From positions 186,001 to 250,000 of the forward strand of contig OZ242030.1 in assembly GCA_965205055.1 (NCBI GenBank): DNA of 64,000 nucleotides, read 5' to 3'. The position numbers and the translations under genes were made by a program. Source of the stretch: CBDBBY01 sp965205055 (GTDB taxonomy: Bacteria > Pseudomonadota > Alphaproteobacteria > Rhodobacterales > Rhodobacteraceae). Shown in pieces: positions 44,431 to 53,767 of this stretch. Under the pieces are notes generated by a model that ran no database searches, was not told the origin of the DNA, and saw only the letters and a list, made by a program, of their open reading frames with translations. How positions within the stretch are numbered: position 1 is the stretch's first letter; each line of letters begins with the position of its first letter.

Positions 44431-47142
44431 ATGGCTGTGAGTGTAGGTTCCGATTCAGGTGTATTTCGAAAGCGGTTCTCGGTTGAATCCCAAGACTATG
44501 ACTTATTTTCAGTTCGCGCCGCTGAAGCTGCCGGATTCGGAGACTTTTCGGCATTGCCCGCGTCGCTCACCGTCTTGCTTGAAAATTTGCTACGGCATCT
44601 GGACGACCGAACGGTCGTCGAGGACGACATAGCCGCTTTCTTCGAGTGGTGCGCCAAAGGAGGCAGAAACCCGAAGGAAATCTCCTACAGGCCGGCCCGC
44701 GTTCTGATGCAGGATTTCACGGGCGTGCCGGCGGTGGTGGACTTGGCCGCGATGCGGGACGGCATTGCCGGAATCGGCGGCGATCCGCGCCGCATCAACC
44801 CTCTCAGTCCGGTGGATCTCGTAATCGATCACTCCGTGATGGTCGATGAATTCGGGACGCCGCGCGCGTTCCAGCTCAACGTCGATCGCGAGTATGAACG
44901 GAACATCGAGCGATACAAGTTTCTGAAGTGGGGGCAGCAGGCATTCGACAACTTCCGCGTCGTGCCGCCCGGCACCGGGATTTGCCATCAGGTGAACTTG
45001 GAGTACCTCTCCCGCACCGTATGGACCGATACCGATCCGAAGGGCGCGCGGATCGCTTTTCCCGATACCCTCGTCGGAACCGACAGCCATACCACTATGG
45101 TGAACGGGCTTGCCGTGCTGGGGTGGGGAGTCGGCGGAATCGAAGCCGAAGCCGCGATGCTCGGCCAGCCGATCTCGATGCTCATTCCGGAAATCGTGGG
45201 ATTCTGCTTGGAAGGCGAGATGCCGGAAGGAACGACGGCGACCGATTTGGTGCTGAAGGTGGTCCAGATGCTTCGCAAAAAAGGCGTGGTGGGCAAATTC
45301 GTTGAATTCTACGGCTCCGGGCTTGACCGCCTTCCTCTTGCCGACCGCGCGACGATCGCGAACATGGCGCCCGAATACGGTGCGACCTGCGGCTTCTTTC
45401 CCGTGGACGGAGAGACGCTCAGGTATCTTCGACAGACCGGCCGGGAAGAGCATCAGATCAAGCTGGTCGAAGTCTATGCCAAGGAGAACGGGATCTGGCG
45501 CGGACAGGATTACGATCCGATTTACTCGGACTCATTGGTTCTCGACTTGTCGGAAGTCGTTCCTGCGGTCTCGGGCCCAAGTCGCCCGCAAGACCACGTC
45601 GCGCTGTCCGACGCCTCCGACTCGTTCCTTTCTGTCACAGCTAAGCACAGGAAAAAAAGTCCCTACCAGGACCGCGAAAGCATCCTCGTCCAGAAGCCGG
45701 TGGACGGCAAGGATTTCAAGATTGGAGACGGGTCTGTGGTGATCGCCTCGATCACATCCTGCACCAACACGTCGAATCCTTACGTCATGATCGGAGCCGG
45801 TCTGGTTGCAAGGAAAGCGCGAGCTCTGGGCCTCAACCGCAAGCCGTGGGTTAAGACGTCGCTGGCTCCCGGCTCCCAAGTCGTTTCCGAATATTTGGAA
45901 GCGTCGGGTCTGCAGGAAGATCTCGACGCCGTCGGCTTCAATCTCGTCGGATACGGATGCACGACTTGCATCGGCAACTCCGGGCCGCTCCAGCCCGAGA
46001 TTTCGAGCGCGATCGCCGCGGGCGATCTGGTCGCGGTGTCCGTGCTTTCGGGAAACCGCAATTTCGAGGGCAGGATCAGTCCGGATGTGCGCGCCAGCTA
46101 TTTGGCATCTCCGCCGCTTGTCGTCGCTTATGCTTTGGCGGGCGACATGAACAAGAATTTGGCCGTCGAACCCATCGGAAAGGGCAGCGGCGGCCGCGAC
46201 GTCTATCTGAAAGACATTTGGCCCACGACGGAAGAGATTGCTGAACTCGTAGAGCGAACCGTCACCGGCGAAGCGTTCCGGACGAAATATGCGAACGTAT
46301 TCGAAGGCGACAGCAAATGGAGATCTGTGGAGGCGATCGACAGCCAGACCTACGATTGGCCAGCCGCATCGACGTATGTTCAGAAACCGCCTTATTTCGT
46401 CGACATGTCCCCTGAGCCGGGTGAAATCCACGACATTGTTTCGGCCCGGATACTGGGCGTGTTCGGAGACATGGTCACCACGGACCACATTTCCCCGGCG
46501 GGATCCTTCACCGAGGCTTCGCCTGCCGGGCAGTATTTGACCGAACGACAGGTATCCAGGAGCCAGTTCAACTCCTACGGGTCCCGGCGCGGCAACCATG
46601 AAGTGATGATGCGCGGAACGTTCGCCAACACGCGCATTCGAAACGAATTGATGGGCGGAGCCGAAGGCGGTCGAACCTTGGGACCGGAAGGGAATGAGGC
46701 TTCGATCTATGAAGCGGCGATGGAATACAAATCGCGCGGAATTCCGCTCGTCGTAGTTGCCGGGGCGCAATACGGCGCAGGATCGTCCCGCGATTGGGCG
46801 GCGAAGGGAACCAGCCTGCTGGGCGTCAAGGCGGTGATCGCTGAATCCTTCGAGAGAATCCACAGATCGAATCTGGTCGGAATGGGAGTCATTCCGTTCG
46901 AATTCACCGACGGCATGACCCGCGGTTCTCTCGGCCTGAACGGCGACGAGGAAATCTCCATCACCGGAATCGCAGCCGAGCTTCGTCCTTTGATGAACGT
47001 TCCTTGCGAAATCGCCTGCGCGGACGGAAAATCAAGAAAAATTGCGCTTCGCTGCCGCGTCGATACCGAAGTTGAAATCGAATATCTGCGCCACGGCGGC
47101 GTCTTGCATTACGTTCTTCGCGATCTGGCGGCTGCCGCTTGA
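44431..47142 (+). CDS. acnA: Aconitate hydratase AcnA
   Basis: The 903-residue enzyme is full length. The three [4Fe-4S] ligands are in SCTNTSNPYV and GYGCTTCIGNSGPL; substrate-binding segments include VGTDSHTTMVNGL and YGAGSSRDWAAKG in the C-terminal swivel domain. It interconverts citrate and isocitrate in the TCA cycle. It is divergent from ccmA and followed by a DUF1223 gene. Confidence 0.98.
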   Translation: MAVSVGSDSGVFRKRFSVESQDYDLFSVRAAEAAGFGDFSALPASLTVLLENLLRHLDDRTVVEDDIAAFFEWCAKGGRNPKEISYRPARVLMQDFTGVPAVVDLAAMRDGIAGIGGDPRRINPLSPVDLVIDHSVMVDEFGTPRAFQLNVDREYERNIERYKFLKWGQQAFDNFRVVPPGTGICHQVNLEYLSRTVWTDTDPKGARIAFPDTLVGTDSHTTMVNGLAVLGWGVGGIEAEAAMLGQPISMLIPEIVGFCLEGEMPEGTTATDLVLKVVQMLRKKGVVGKFVEFYGSGLDRLPLADRATIANMAPEYGATCGFFPVDGETLRYLRQTGREEHQIKLVEVYAKENGIWRGQDYDPIYSDSLVLDLSEVVPAVSGPSRPQDHVALSDASDSFLSVTAKHRKKSPYQDRESILVQKPVDGKDFKIGDGSVVIASITSCTNTSNPYVMIGAGLVARKARALGLNRKPWVKTSLAPGSQVVSEYLEASGLQEDLDAVGFNLVGYGCTTCIGNSGPLQPEISSAIAAGDLVAVSVLSGNRNFEGRISPDVRASYLASPPLVVAYALAGDMNKNLAVEPIGKGSGGRDVYLKDIWPTTEEIAELVERTVTGEAFRTKYANVFEGDSKWRSVEAIDSQTYDWPAASTYVQKPPYFVDMSPEPGEIHDIVSARILGVFGDMVTTDHISPAGSFTEASPAGQYLTERQVSRSQFNSYGSRRGNHEVMMRGTFANTRIRNELMGGAEGGRTLGPEGNEASIYEAAMEYKSRGIPLVVVAGAQYGAGSSRDWAAKGTSLLGVKAVIAESFERIHRSNLVGMGVIPFEFTDGMTRGSLGLNGDEEISITGIAAELRPLMNVPCEIACADGKSRKIALRCRVDTEVEIEYLRHGGVLHYVLRDLAAAA

Positions 47143-47330
47143 CACGCCTTGCTCGAGAATCGCTTTGTTTCCGATGGTTGCCCGGCATCTTCATTGTCGG
47201 CAGGCAGTCAACAAGTTCCGGGAGGGCGCAGTCGCTCAGAGCTGAGTATGAATAGCGAACTTCACGGGACTCCGAAAATTCGCGAATAGTTTATTTTTAG
47301 GAACGATGCTTTTCGACTAGGGTTGATCAA

Positions 47331-48206
47331 ATGAAGCGCCGATTAAACATGCTTACAGTCGGAAGAAAGGGACTGCTTGGGGCGGCTGCGGTCTTTGCGC
47401 TGCTCAACCCGATTTCGACTTCGGGGCAGCAATTTCCAAGCAATATAGCGGATTCGCCCATCGTGGTCGAGTTGTTCACTTCGCAATCCTGCGCATCCTG
47501 TCCGCCGGCCGAGACCTTTGTAACGAATGTGCTGAGGAATATGGAGAGCGTCGTGCCGCTCGCGATGCATGTCGATTATTGGAATTATTTGGGCTGGACC
47601 GACAAGCACTCTGACATTGCCTTCACCGAAAGACAACAGTCGTATGCAAATGCCGCGGACATGCCATTCATCTTCACGCCCCAAATCGTAATTCAGGGTC
47701 AATATTTGATCGCTGGGCATGCTGAAGATAGAATTTATGAGGTAATCAATGCAATACGCGGAAGTTCGGATGAGGGGCGGTCCATTGTTTTAAGCGCGGA
47801 GCGAGTTGACGGCGGATATGAAGTCAGGCTGTTGAATTGCGCGAACATGGCCGGAAATTATATCGTTCAACGTGTGATGTATTATGATCAAGAAATCACA
47901 TCGGTAGTTCACGGAGGCGAGAACGAAGGTCGAAGCTGGGTTTATTCCAACGTCGTCAGCAACTTGCTTGAAGTTCCATGGGACGGCAAAACCGAATTCA
48001 ATATTGAAGAGAGCAATTTGGCGATGGACGGAGATACGTCGATTATCGTATTGCTTCAGGAGGTTATAAAGAAGGAAAGGTATCATGGGCCAATCATCTC
48101 GTCTTTGCGCTTGAAGAATTATTCGGATGAGCCACTCAAGCATTTGCGGATAAGCTATTTGGATGAATACAGGTCGGATTGCGTCGACTTGGCGGAAGCG
48201 AATTGA
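47331..48206 (+). CDS. DUF1223 thioredoxin-like secreted protein
   Basis: The 291-residue protein has a signal sequence (GLLGAAAVFALLNPI) and the DUF1223 core VVELFTSQSCASCPPAE with a CxxC, then HVDYWNYLGWTDKHS and FIFTPQIVIQGQY. The family adopts a thioredoxin-like fold and often sits beside acnA in alphaproteobacteria. Redox role assumed, partner unknown. Codon use is more AT-rich toward the 3' end. Confidence 0.88.
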   Translation: MKRRLNMLTVGRKGLLGAAAVFALLNPISTSGQQFPSNIADSPIVVELFTSQSCASCPPAETFVTNVLRNMESVVPLAMHVDYWNYLGWTDKHSDIAFTERQQSYANAADMPFIFTPQIVIQGQYLIAGHAEDRIYEVINAIRGSSDEGRSIVLSAERVDGGYEVRLLNCANMAGNYIVQRVMYYDQEITSVVHGGENEGRSWVYSNVVSNLLEVPWDGKTEFNIEESNLAMDGDTSIIVLLQEVIKKERYHGPIISSLRLKNYSDEPLKHLRISYLDEYRSDCVDLAEAN

Positions 48207-48817
48207 GTTCGGTGAAATCCGTTCGCTGACGCGAAGGCAGAGGCACGGCACACCTGCGCTGGACCTCAGTCCGTGTTTGGGCTTTCCGTGGCACCCAGCC
48301 AGCGACGCCGACGATATAGTGGCAACGGCCTCTGTAGACCGTTGAGCGAATTTTGTGAAGCCAAATTGGATTCTTTAATCGCTACAGAATAAACAGGCGA
48401 TGCGCCGAGGGGTGCACCCCATAACTTTTGGTTAAGCAGCTACGACGCTGCAATACCTCCAATTGATGATTTCGGGCTTGCGGTTAATGTTGAAGCAGCA
48501 TTTGACGGCGAGCAGGGTATTGGCTTCGGCTTTCAATCAGCGGCATCCCGCCTTACCAAAAATATGGGAAGCACCTTGCGCCGAGCGGGGTGTGATCCAG
48601 ATATGCAGGGTGTCAGAACCCCAAAAAGGGCCGTACGTTTTCCCGGCAATGGCCGATTGCCGGTCCAATGTCGGCCGTTCGACTCAACGCGCTCCTTTCG
48701 CAAGGCAGCGGCGACCAGCATCCGGGGATTCAACTTCAGCATTTCGGCATGAAAGTAGTCATCGGTTCTACGCCGGAAGTCTTCCATGAGCAGCTCAAAC
48801 GATTTTAGCGCCATGGC
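48207..48817. other. Decayed accessory DNA between DUF1223 and the methyltransferase pair
   Basis: No intact gene. It holds copy B of the 80-bp repeat (48494-48574) followed by a frame that runs to 48752 without looking like a real protein. It adjoins the 3' end of the small gene at 48818. Confidence 0.5.
48494..48574 (+). repeat. Diverged 80-bp repeat, copy B
   Basis: This is the partner of 5994-6075 (see that entry). The shared block includes CGGCAT-CCGCCT-ACCAAAAATA. Confidence 0.5.
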
Positions 48818-49126
48818 TCATGCGGGCCAGAATCCCGGAACGTCTGTCAGGCGCTTCGTCGGAACGAAAACTGCGTGGTTCAGACACGAGAGTTGCCAAG
48901 CGTCACCTGCGATGATCTCGCCAATCTCGCGGAATTTCTCGAGGAGGAGAGCTTGCGTCTCGGCAGAAGGTGCCTCGGTCGCAACCCTATCCGCGAGCGC
49001 GTCGAGCCCATGCCGAACATCGTCCACTGTCCGGCTCTCGGTGAACAGGGCAAGAAATCTCTGCCATGCCCAAAGCGGCATGCCGGCGAGATTTTCGTCG
49101 AAAAGCAACTCGATGTAGTTGTCCAT
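48818..49126 (-). CDS. Small protein encoded directly after the DNA methyltransferase
   Basis: The 102-residue protein starts 4 nt after the methyltransferase stop, so the two are co-transcribed. It is acidic, mostly helical in appearance (LWAWQRFLALFTESRTVDDV, ALLLEKFREIGEII), with no nuclease motif such as PD-(D/E)xK or HNH. It could be an accessory or regulatory subunit, or unrelated cargo. Not recognised. Downstream DNA is mobile-element debris, so loss of a further gene is possible. Confidence 0.6.
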   Translation of the reverse strand: MDNYIELLFDENLAGMPLWAWQRFLALFTESRTVDDVRHGLDALADRVATEAPSAETQALLLEKFREIGEIIAGDAWQLSCLNHAVFVPTKRLTDVPGFWPA

Positions 49127-49130
49127 CGCA

Positions 49131-50168
49131 CTAGTGCGGGCGATCTGACTCCTGCTCAAGTCGCATTGCGGCCGCCTTGAAATAGTCTGAAATGACCTCA
49201 GAGGAATAGCAATGTCTACCTGTACGCAGTGAACTGACGGCCGCCGAGCAAAGCCCACCGAATGGCTCCCATACAACATCCCCGCGATCAGTCGACGCCG
49301 CAATGATCCGCCCAATCAGGCGCAGGGGCTTTTGATTTATGTGCAGAGCCTTGGAGCCATTCCCTTTCACGCGTTCAGCTCCGCGCGCAGCGGGCTCATG
49401 CCAGACGTTTGTAACGCCATGGATGTGGTTCCACTTCGATCGCATTCGCTCCCACTGCTTTTTCTTCAGGGGAGTCTTGCCGTCGAGCGAGAAGTAGGGG
49501 CGATCCGTTGGCATGCCATGGTTCATCGCGTACTTCGCAAGAGCGACCATTTTGTCCGCAGGCGGGAAATACCATACGAGACACCGGGTGAAGTATTTTC
49601 GGGTTGCAGCGTTCGCGACACCGCACGCTTCATTCGTCTTGGAGAGCGGCAAACCTGACCGTTTCCACTCATGACGCAACCAATCCTTCATCGAAAGCGT
49701 TTCGCCTTCCATCGTTTCAAAGCGGATGTCGCGGACATACTGGACACATATTTCCGTCACGATTGGAAAGCCTCGGATCGTGCCGCCGTTGCAGTTGCCT
49801 GCGACATGCCCAACGCCTTTGTCCCATACATGCACGGCCTTGTAGTGCCAGCCGCGCATTTTGAGAGCCGGATGCACTTCGGCCCAACCTACTTCAGAGC
49901 ACCAAAGCCAGAGAGTAGTTTCCGGCAGGGCAAGGCGCGCCCATTCGGCAATGTGCGGAGCATACCACTTGCCGAGCGCATCGGCGCTGTTCGGTTCGCC
50001 TGGAAATTTGCCAAGGCCATACGGGCCGTCCGCAATGATCGCTGTCGGCTGCGGCCAATTCCTATAGCAACTCATCGCATCGCCAAGCGTCAGCGATGCG
50101 CTCCCGTCGTCGCCTCCGAAGATGGCCTGTGATCTTGGGAATTTGTCGCGTTTTATGACCTTCGGCAT
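49131..50168 (-). CDS. Site-specific DNA (N4-cytosine or N6-adenine) methyltransferase
   Basis: The 345-residue enzyme has the catalytic motif IV as ADGPYG (47-51 region) near the N-terminus and the AdoMet motif I as VVWEPFGGLCSAAV (EPFGG at 301-305) near the C-terminus, the beta-type order. Preceding motif X is KPLRLIGRII. Both motifs deviate from the usual DPPY and DPFxGxG but keep the key positions. The ATG giving MPKVIKRDKF is preferred; a TTG 57 nt upstream is possible. No recognisable restriction gene is adjacent, so it may be solitary or a remnant of a restriction-modification system. Confidence 0.8.
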   Translation of the reverse strand: MPKVIKRDKFPRSQAIFGGDDGSASLTLGDAMSCYRNWPQPTAIIADGPYGLGKFPGEPNSADALGKWYAPHIAEWARLALPETTLWLWCSEVGWAEVHPALKMRGWHYKAVHVWDKGVGHVAGNCNGGTIRGFPIVTEICVQYVRDIRFETMEGETLSMKDWLRHEWKRSGLPLSKTNEACGVANAATRKYFTRCLVWYFPPADKMVALAKYAMNHGMPTDRPYFSLDGKTPLKKKQWERMRSKWNHIHGVTNVWHEPAARGAERVKGNGSKALHINQKPLRLIGRIIAASTDRGDVVWEPFGGLCSAAVSSLRTGRHCYSSEVISDYFKAAAMRLEQESDRPH

Positions 50169-50398
50169 CTTCCAAGTTTGGCTCGCAGATATTGCTCCGC
50201 TTCCAACAGATCGACCTTTGGTCAAACAAGCAGTCGCATATTACCGAGAACATATATAGAACTTGCATTCATGTCGAGCCAGAATTTTGGAATGCGCTCT
50301 TTGGACAAGTTGTCCCAGTGCAATTGACGGTGCGCTTGCCGCCACCGCATTCGCTCAATAGAAACCGGACCAGCGAACAATTCCGGCGAAACCTGCTG

Positions 50399-51280
50399 AT
50401 GAAACATCTTTCCCGCATGACGTCGGTAACGCAGGGCATTCTGCTGATGATCATGGCCATGATGTTCTTGACGACAATGGATTCCGTCATCAAGTATCTT
50501 TCAGGCGCGTATCATGAGCTTCAGCTGGTTTGGATAAGATATGCCGGACAGACTGTCATCGCGGTGGCGTTCGTTGCTTGGAAATCACCGCGTGCATTCA
50601 AGAGCCGCAACCTTGGCATGCAGGTGTTGCGTTCGCTGTTCCTGTTTTTCGCCACCGTGTGTTTTTTCATCGGACTGGGGAACATAGGACTCGCGGCAGC
50701 GACGTCGATACTGCAATCAAGCCCGATATTGGTCGCGGTGGCCGCGTATTTCTTTCTGGGCGAATCCTTGGGGTGGCGGAAATTGGCGGGCGTTCTGGCT
50801 GGGCTGATCGGCGTATTTGTCATCATACGGCCCGGTACTGATGTGTTTAACCCGTACGCGCTTTTCCCGGCATTTGCGGCGGCAGGTTTCGCCGGCTACA
50901 CGGTGGTGACGCGGTTGCTGAGCAAGCGCGAAGACATTTGGACAAGTTTCTTTTATACGGCCGCGCTCGGCGGCATTGTCGCGAGCGTCCTGGTGCCGTT
51001 TTTCTGGACGCCTCCCAGTTTGGCCGACGCTGGATTGATGATCATTGTTGCAATGCTCGGAGCGACGGGGCAATTTCTGATCATCAGATCGCTATTCCTA
51101 GCCGAAGCCAGTATCGTGGCGCCATTCGGATACGTATCGATCCTTTTCGCAGCGGTTGCCGGAATGATTGTCTTCAACGAGTATCCGGATCACTGGACCT
51201 ATAGCGGGGCCGCAGTAATCGTCTTGTCCGGCCTGTATATATGGCACAGGGAGTCACGAAGGTCGAAGCGGTCGGGTTGA
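50399..51280 (+). CDS. EamA/DMT family transporter
   Basis: The 293-residue protein has about ten hydrophobic helices arranged as two EamA repeats (first ending ALGLIGVFVIIRPG-like LAGLIGVFVIIRPG, second ending GAAVIVLSGLYIWH). It is a drug/metabolite-type exporter or permease of unknown substrate. The RBS is weak. An acyltransferase gene follows 18 nt downstream, so the two probably share a transcript. Confidence 0.88.
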   Translation: MKHLSRMTSVTQGILLMIMAMMFLTTMDSVIKYLSGAYHELQLVWIRYAGQTVIAVAFVAWKSPRAFKSRNLGMQVLRSLFLFFATVCFFIGLGNIGLAAATSILQSSPILVAVAAYFFLGESLGWRKLAGVLAGLIGVFVIIRPGTDVFNPYALFPAFAAAGFAGYTVVTRLLSKREDIWTSFFYTAALGGIVASVLVPFFWTPPSLADAGLMIIVAMLGATGQFLIIRSLFLAEASIVAPFGYVSILFAAVAGMIVFNEYPDHWTYSGAAVIVLSGLYIWHRESRRSKRSG

Positions 51281-51298
51281 ATTGAGTGGCGTAGCAAT

Positions 51299-52174
51299 AT
51301 GAACGGCGGCGTAGAAGAGAAGAGTCGATTGGCGGAATACTCGGCTGACGTATTCTTGCGGGCCGCCATGGGAAGCTTGAACCTTTTTCCTTACGAGCGC
51401 CGAGTGCCGATGGCAGGGGCCCTGATGTCGTCATCCGTAGGTCCGTTGGTGGGATTTGGAAGTCGAATCAAATCCAATCTGGATCTTGTGCTGCCGGAGC
51501 TTTCTCAATCCGAGAGAAAGCGGATTTACAAAGGATGCCTCGACAATTTCGGAAGGCTTTACGCGGAATTGTTCAGCCCCGACCAGTTCAAAAGAAGGGC
51601 CGTCAATTGGATCCCGGAAGGCGAAGGGTTCGATACGCTGGAGAACGCCGCTCGATCGAAGACGCCGGTGATATTGATAGGCGCGCACTTCGGGAATTAC
51701 GAAGCTGCTCGCGCATCGCTGATCGGACGCGGGATATCCGCAGGCGGACTTTACCGTCCCATGAACAACCGATTTTTCAACAGAAGGTACGTGGCGGCCA
51801 TGAAGCGGCTCGGCCAATCAGTTTTCCCGAAGGGCAGGAGAGGTCTGAAGGGTTTGATGAGCTATATCCGCTCGGGCGGAATCTCGGTCATCCTGAATGA
51901 CCAGTATGCACATGACGGAGTGGAGTTCCGGTTCATGGGGCGCACTGCCAAAACCAGCATTGATCCCGCAAAAATCGCGATGCGCCACGGCGCGCATTTC
52001 ATCCCGTTCTACGGAATTCGGAAGAGCAACGGCGTCGACTTCGAGGTTTGCTTCGAGAAGCCTATCGAAGCAGGGGACCCCGTCGCCATGACGCGCTCAT
52101 ACAATGAGAGCCTTGAGCGGCGCATCCGGGAACATCCTGAACAATGGTTTTGGATCCATCGCCGTTGGAAATAG
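51299..52174 (+). CDS. LpxL/HtrB-family acyltransferase
   Basis: The 291-residue protein has the HX4E catalytic motif HFGNYE (His130, Glu135), LNDQYAHDGVEFRFMGR and the C-terminal signature WFWIHRRWK. These are characteristic of late acyltransferases of lipid A synthesis, which transfer an acyl chain to the Kdo-lipid A precursor at the inner membrane. A soluble N-terminus with weak hydrophobicity is seen. It is convergent with the thiolase gene 22 bp away. Lipid A or a related lipid as acceptor is inference. Confidence 0.88.
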   Translation: MNGGVEEKSRLAEYSADVFLRAAMGSLNLFPYERRVPMAGALMSSSVGPLVGFGSRIKSNLDLVLPELSQSERKRIYKGCLDNFGRLYAELFSPDQFKRRAVNWIPEGEGFDTLENAARSKTPVILIGAHFGNYEAARASLIGRGISAGGLYRPMNNRFFNRRYVAAMKRLGQSVFPKGRRGLKGLMSYIRSGGISVILNDQYAHDGVEFRFMGRTAKTSIDPAKIAMRHGAHFIPFYGIRKSNGVDFEVCFEKPIEAGDPVAMTRSYNESLERRIREHPEQWFWIHRRWK

Positions 52175-52196
52175 AGAGCTCACACTCAGCAAAGTC

Positions 52197-53393
52197 TTAA
52201 TTCCGAGCGTTCTGCGGAATTTCCAAGGCGATCGCGGTCGCTTCGCCGCCTCCGATGCAAATTGCGGCAACGCCGCGGCGGCTGCGGCTTCGTTCCATCG
52301 CATGCAGAAGAGTGACGATAATCCTGGCGCCTGATGCTCCGATCGGGTGACCGAGCGCGCACGCTCCGCCATTGACGTTCATTCGCTCAGAGGGAATTCC
52401 AAGTTCCCGAGCGAATGCCATTGCAACGACAGCGAATGCTTCATTCACTTCCCACAAATCCACATCCTTCACTTGCCACGACAGCTTCTGCAAAAGCGAT
52501 TTCGCCGCGTAGACCGGCGCCGTTGTGAACAGGCTGGGAGCTTGAGCGAATGATGCGTGTCCCGCAACGCGCGCCCTTGCCGGCATCTTGCGTTTTTGAG
52601 CGTAATCTTCGTCTGCGAGCACCAACGCGGCGGCGCCGTCGGAAATTGACGATGAGTTCGCGGCGGTTACGGTTCCGTTTTCGCGGAATGCAGGCTTGAG
52701 TTGGGAAATTTTATCCGGATCGGCCCGTTTCGGTCTTTCGTCCTCGGCAACGCTGCTAAAGCCTTTCTTCCGCACGACCTGCATGGCTTGTATCTCCTTT
52801 TCGAATCTGCCGGTCGACGCAGCGATTTGCGCTTTGCGCAAAGAACCTATTGCAAACTCATCCTGCTCTTTTCGCGTGAACTGGTAAGCGGATGCGCAGT
52901 CTTCTGCGAAAGTCCCCATCAATCGACCCTTGTCGTAAGCATCCTCCAATCCGTCCAGGAACATGTGATCGAGAGCCTTGAAGTCGCCGATGCGCGCGCC
53001 TTCGCGCGATCTTGGCAATAGCCGCGGCGAGCGGGTCATGTTCTCCATTCCCCCGGCGACCACGCAGCAGGAGTTTCCCAATGCGATGCCATCATGCGCC
53101 AGCATCACGGCTTTCATTCCGGATCCGCACATCTTGTTCACGGTCGTTGCAGGAACCGAATTCGGAATCCCCGCTCCGATGGCCGCCTGTCTCGCCGGTG
53201 CCTGTCCCAGTCCGGCGGGAAGCACGCAGCCCATTATCGTTTCATTGATTTCGCACGAATCGATATTTGCGTCGGAAATCGCCGATTCAATGGCGCCGCT
53301 GCCCAGCTCTTGAGCTGAAACGTCGGAAAACCCTCCGCAAAAATCTCCGATGGCTGTTCTCTTTGCTGATGCGACGATGACAGATTTCGTCAT
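52197..53393 (-). CDS. Acetyl-CoA acetyltransferase (thiolase)
   Basis: The 398-residue thiolase has nucleophile Cys89 in NKMCGSGMKA, His349 in GGACALGHPIGASGARI and Cys379 in CIGGGEATAI. The length and biosynthetic-type motifs fit acetoacetyl-CoA thiolase (PhaA/AtoB). The ATG at 53393 is preceded by CGGAG. No phaB or fatty-acid genes adjoin, so its pathway is not shown by context. Confidence 0.92.
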   Translation of the reverse strand: MTKSVIVASAKRTAIGDFCGGFSDVSAQELGSGAIESAISDANIDSCEINETIMGCVLPAGLGQAPARQAAIGAGIPNSVPATTVNKMCGSGMKAVMLAHDGIALGNSCCVVAGGMENMTRSPRLLPRSREGARIGDFKALDHMFLDGLEDAYDKGRLMGTFAEDCASAYQFTRKEQDEFAIGSLRKAQIAASTGRFEKEIQAMQVVRKKGFSSVAEDERPKRADPDKISQLKPAFRENGTVTAANSSSISDGAAALVLADEDYAQKRKMPARARVAGHASFAQAPSLFTTAPVYAAKSLLQKLSWQVKDVDLWEVNEAFAVVAMAFARELGIPSERMNVNGGACALGHPIGASGARIIVTLLHAMERSRSRRGVAAICIGGGEATAIALEIPQNARN

Positions 53394-53767
53394 TTTTGAC
53401 TCCGACAATCATTTCTGTATTTCGACCACTCAATTTATCTTCTATCGCTGCCATCGACGAGGGCCAAGAAAGGAGCGGCGCATGGCGCAAAAGTCTTGTG
53501 GCATGCCTGCGATTTTCGGTAAAACAGCATCGCTTCCATTCATTGTCTCCAACTGCTGAGTTCGGCCTATCGATACCATGAACGGGATGGAAAAGACGCA
53601 GACTCCCTAACACGCTCGGCGGCAATTAGCATAGATGTTCTATTGATCCGAGCAGCTATGACGGATTCGCCATCGCGCTCATGACCAAGCGAACCAGCAT
53701 TGGCCGGGTCACCGTTTGCCTTATACTGCCGCCCTTTTTCGGATCGCCGAATGATATTTCAAAGATG
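53394..53767. other. Intergenic region upstream of the thiolase
   Basis: No gene or clear signal is seen in 374 bp, apart from the thiolase promoter that should be near its left end. Confidence 0.5.
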
